Positions 62,301 through 64,000 of a stretch of 64,000 nt of DNA are shown here, one piece after another; position 1 is the first letter of the stretch, and each line of letters begins with the position of its first letter. A program made the translations under genes and the position numbers. The notes beneath the pieces were generated by a model, which searched no databases, was not told where the DNA came from, and saw only the letters and a program-made list of their open reading frames with translations. The stretch is from Rallus limicola (Eukaryota > Chordata > Aves > Gruiformes > Rallidae): positions 8,793,001 through 8,857,000 of the forward strand of contig JAKCOZ010000020.1 of NCBI GenBank assembly GCA_022605955.1, in the 5' to 3' direction.

Positions 62301-63492
62301 CAAACAAAAAGCTATCCTGAAAACTGAGGGGCCCTGAGTTTTTGTCTGCTGTACCCTTGTCATCTCTGTCCATATTTGGCATAAGAAGCTAATATATTCT
62401 CCATCCAGGGGGTGTACTGGGGAGATCATATATACGTGTGTATATATATGTGTATATATATATATGCGTGTATGTGCCTTGGAGTTAATAATGTTATCTC
62501 CAACAAAAACAGTGAGTTGAACCAAAATAAATCAAATCTGTTCTTTGTGTGACTCAAATGCAAAAAAAATTTAATTTATACAGCGGTTTCAAAAAACAGG
62601 AATCGCTGCATGTTCATCACTGGATTTGGGCAATAAAGCTGCATGTTTTTCTTCTGCGTGCCTTTCAGTTAAGGTACAGAACAGCAGTAAAAGTGTTGAG
62701 CAAGGAGGTGATGTGGCTAAACTTGAAGTTTTGGATACCAAAGAAAGAAGGGAGTTTCTGAATATGGATTTGAAACGCATTCTTTTGATCTTCTGATGAA
62801 AATTATGATGATTCAGAATGAGTTTCTAACAGTATGCATGTTATATAGAACTGGGCTTTCTTTTTCCATTATATCCTTGCTGGTCACCATGAGCTCATTG
62901 CAAATTAGTGGTTTGCTTGTTTAAGTTGTGCTCCCTTTCAAGATGTTTGGCTGTGGCCTTCATGTTTCTGGGTCCTTCTCATTAGTGTAAATGACTGTTA
63001 TCAGAGTCCAAGAATTTTATCAGTTAAACTAGGTAACTTTTTTGGTTACTTGTTAACTTGCAAGTAACATTCATCTTCTGAGTTTTGCTTTCTGAGCCTG
63101 CTTTAAGTTTTACATGTATTTGAGCATATACAGGCAAAGCTTACAATTTTGCTTTTACATTTAATTTTCTCATATCTTATTGCAGTAGCTTGGGAAATGT
63201 TGGAGAGTGCGTAATATAAGTAGACTTACCTCTTTATGCTTATCCAGAAAGATCGTCTTGTACCTTCTGCATTTCATCAAGATTCAGTATTTGCATTAAG
63301 AAATTCTTTCAAGCTTAAGATTTTATCTTTTTTTAAAGAATGTAATAGTCTAACTCTTACTTGTTCCATCAGGTCTGGATATGGAGGAAGGAAAAGAAGG
63401 TGGGACATGGCTGGGAATCAGTAAGAAAGGGAAGATGGCAGCCCTGACAAATTACATGCAGCCAAAGATTGATAAAAATGCAAAAGGAAGAG
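56299..63492 (+). CDS. TANGO2: TANGO2 (transport and Golgi organisation 2 homolog), residues 1-88, 3' partial
   Basis: Spliced CDS: 56,299-56,354, 61,426-61,514 and 63,373-63,492, joined in phase (2, then 1, then 1). The N-terminus [19 protein letters not shown] and the following ILAANRDEF segment are the family's hallmark; the NRDE motif names the NRDE/TANGO2 domain. Residues 49-88 give the Gly-rich GGTWLGIS stretch typical of the N-terminal half of this roughly 275-residue protein. The family is cytosolic or mitochondrial and is tied to lipid and acyl-CoA or heme handling; its biochemical activity is still debated. Loss in humans causes metabolic crises with rhabdomyolysis and arrhythmia. 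No stops or frameshifts are seen. In mammals TANGO2 lies in the DGCR8/ARVCF/COMT neighbourhood; the left neighbour here does not look like ARVCF. Confidence 0.96.
56355..61425 (+). other. TANGO2: TANGO2 intron 2
   Basis: About 5.1 kb, bounded by clear splice sites. No further exon, repeat family or RNA gene was recognised. Mammals carry MIR185 within this gene; I see no match to its mature sequence here. Confidence 0.8.
61426..61514 (+). CDS. TANGO2: TANGO2 exon 3, NRDE motif
   Basis: 89 nt, acceptor GTTCTACAG, donor GTG|GTATGT. Encodes [20 protein letters not shown] and a further stretch to a split Gly codon. The NRDE residues sit at the start of the exon. Confidence 0.95.
61515..63372 (+). 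other. TANGO2: TANGO2 intron 3
   Basis: About 1.9 kb, containing the TA/TG microsatellite at 62,428. Nothing else recognised. Confidence 0.8.
62428..62477. repeat. TA/TG microsatellite
   Basis: Alternating TA and TG units with CG interruptions, in TANGO2 intron 3. Confidence 0.9.
63373..63492 (+). CDS. TANGO2: TANGO2 exon 4
   Basis: 120 nt, acceptor GTTCCATCAG, donor GAG|GTATGA. Encodes [20 protein letters not shown] then [14 protein letters not shown] and a Lys/Gly-rich end, phase 1 in and out. Codons continue in an exon beyond the window. Confidence 0.95.
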
Positions 63493-64000
63493 GTATGAAG
63501 GAGTAGAAATAGAAAAAGTGGACAAAGAAGCCCTGGTGTCACAATGAAATAGTGATGATTACAATATCAATTTTTTTGCCACTTTATGACCAAATAAAAT
63601 GGTTACGTGCTATAAACAGTATTTGTGAACTGATAAGTTTGAATACCTGTGTGGGGACCTTGACTTGGATAATGATATTCTAACCAGCAGACAAAGTGGA
63701 AGAAGGTGTAGTGTCTAGAGCCTGCAAGTTATATTCAGACAAGAAGCGCGGCACCAACTGTCTTCTCTTGACAGTCAGAACAACTAGACCAGTGTTGAGC
63801 TAGATTTAGATTACAGTAGACCTTTTTAAAATGTGTACTTGTTCAGACACCAAAGGGAAAGAGCGCAACTTGGATTGTGCTGGAGGTTAGTCTAAAAGAT
63901 TACTGTAGTCATTTCTCCCCTACACACTGATAAATCGTAGGAGCAGAAATAATAGGAAAAACCCCTCCTCTGAAAGCGTGCATCTGTGGGGTGGGGTTTT

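Overview
The window looks like avian nuclear DNA, probably from a neoavian bird. It contains CR1 retrotransposon tails and one ERVL-type solo LTR of the kind common in bird genomes. Base composition is AT-rich apart from two CpG islands, and coding sequence is split into short spliced exons. No bacterial genes, tRNA, rRNA or CRISPR arrays were seen.

Layout: two genes are transcribed away from each other from two CpG-island promoters about 3.6 kb apart. On the + strand the promoter near 49.0-49.2 kb drives TANGO2. The window holds a noncoding first exon and the first three coding exons, which encode residues 1-88 with the start codon at 56,299. TANGO2 is recognised with high confidence from its N-terminus and its NRDE motif; the gene continues past the right edge.

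On the - strand, a CpG-island promoter near 45.4-45.5 kb appears to drive a long gene that runs leftward and leaves the window at base 1. It was reconstructed by hand from splice signals, open frames and matching intron phase. About 38 candidate coding exons, mostly 20-170 nt long, encode more than 800 residues of a predicted mainly alpha-helical, leucine-rich protein resembling ARM/HEAT repeats. I do not recognise it and give no symbol. Long runs of neighbouring exons join in phase, notably A to L, M to R, S to V, X to EE and GG to JJ. Four junctions (L/M, R/S, EE/FF, FF/GG) do not join in phase, so at least a few small exons are missing or misplaced. The start codon and the C-terminus are not secured.

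The rest is introns, repeats and the short intergenic gap: a solo LTR at 5,961-6,493, CR1 tails near 20.0, 25.5-26.4, 29.9, 32.1, 45.8 and 54.65 kb (including one CR1 inserted in another), a CA microsatellite and two TA/TG microsatellites. Left of about 45 kb the + strand is visibly rich in A and C. Right of about 49 kb it is rich in T and G. This is what divergent transcription from the middle would leave. I found no convincing new biological system; the most notable item is the large unrecognised gene.
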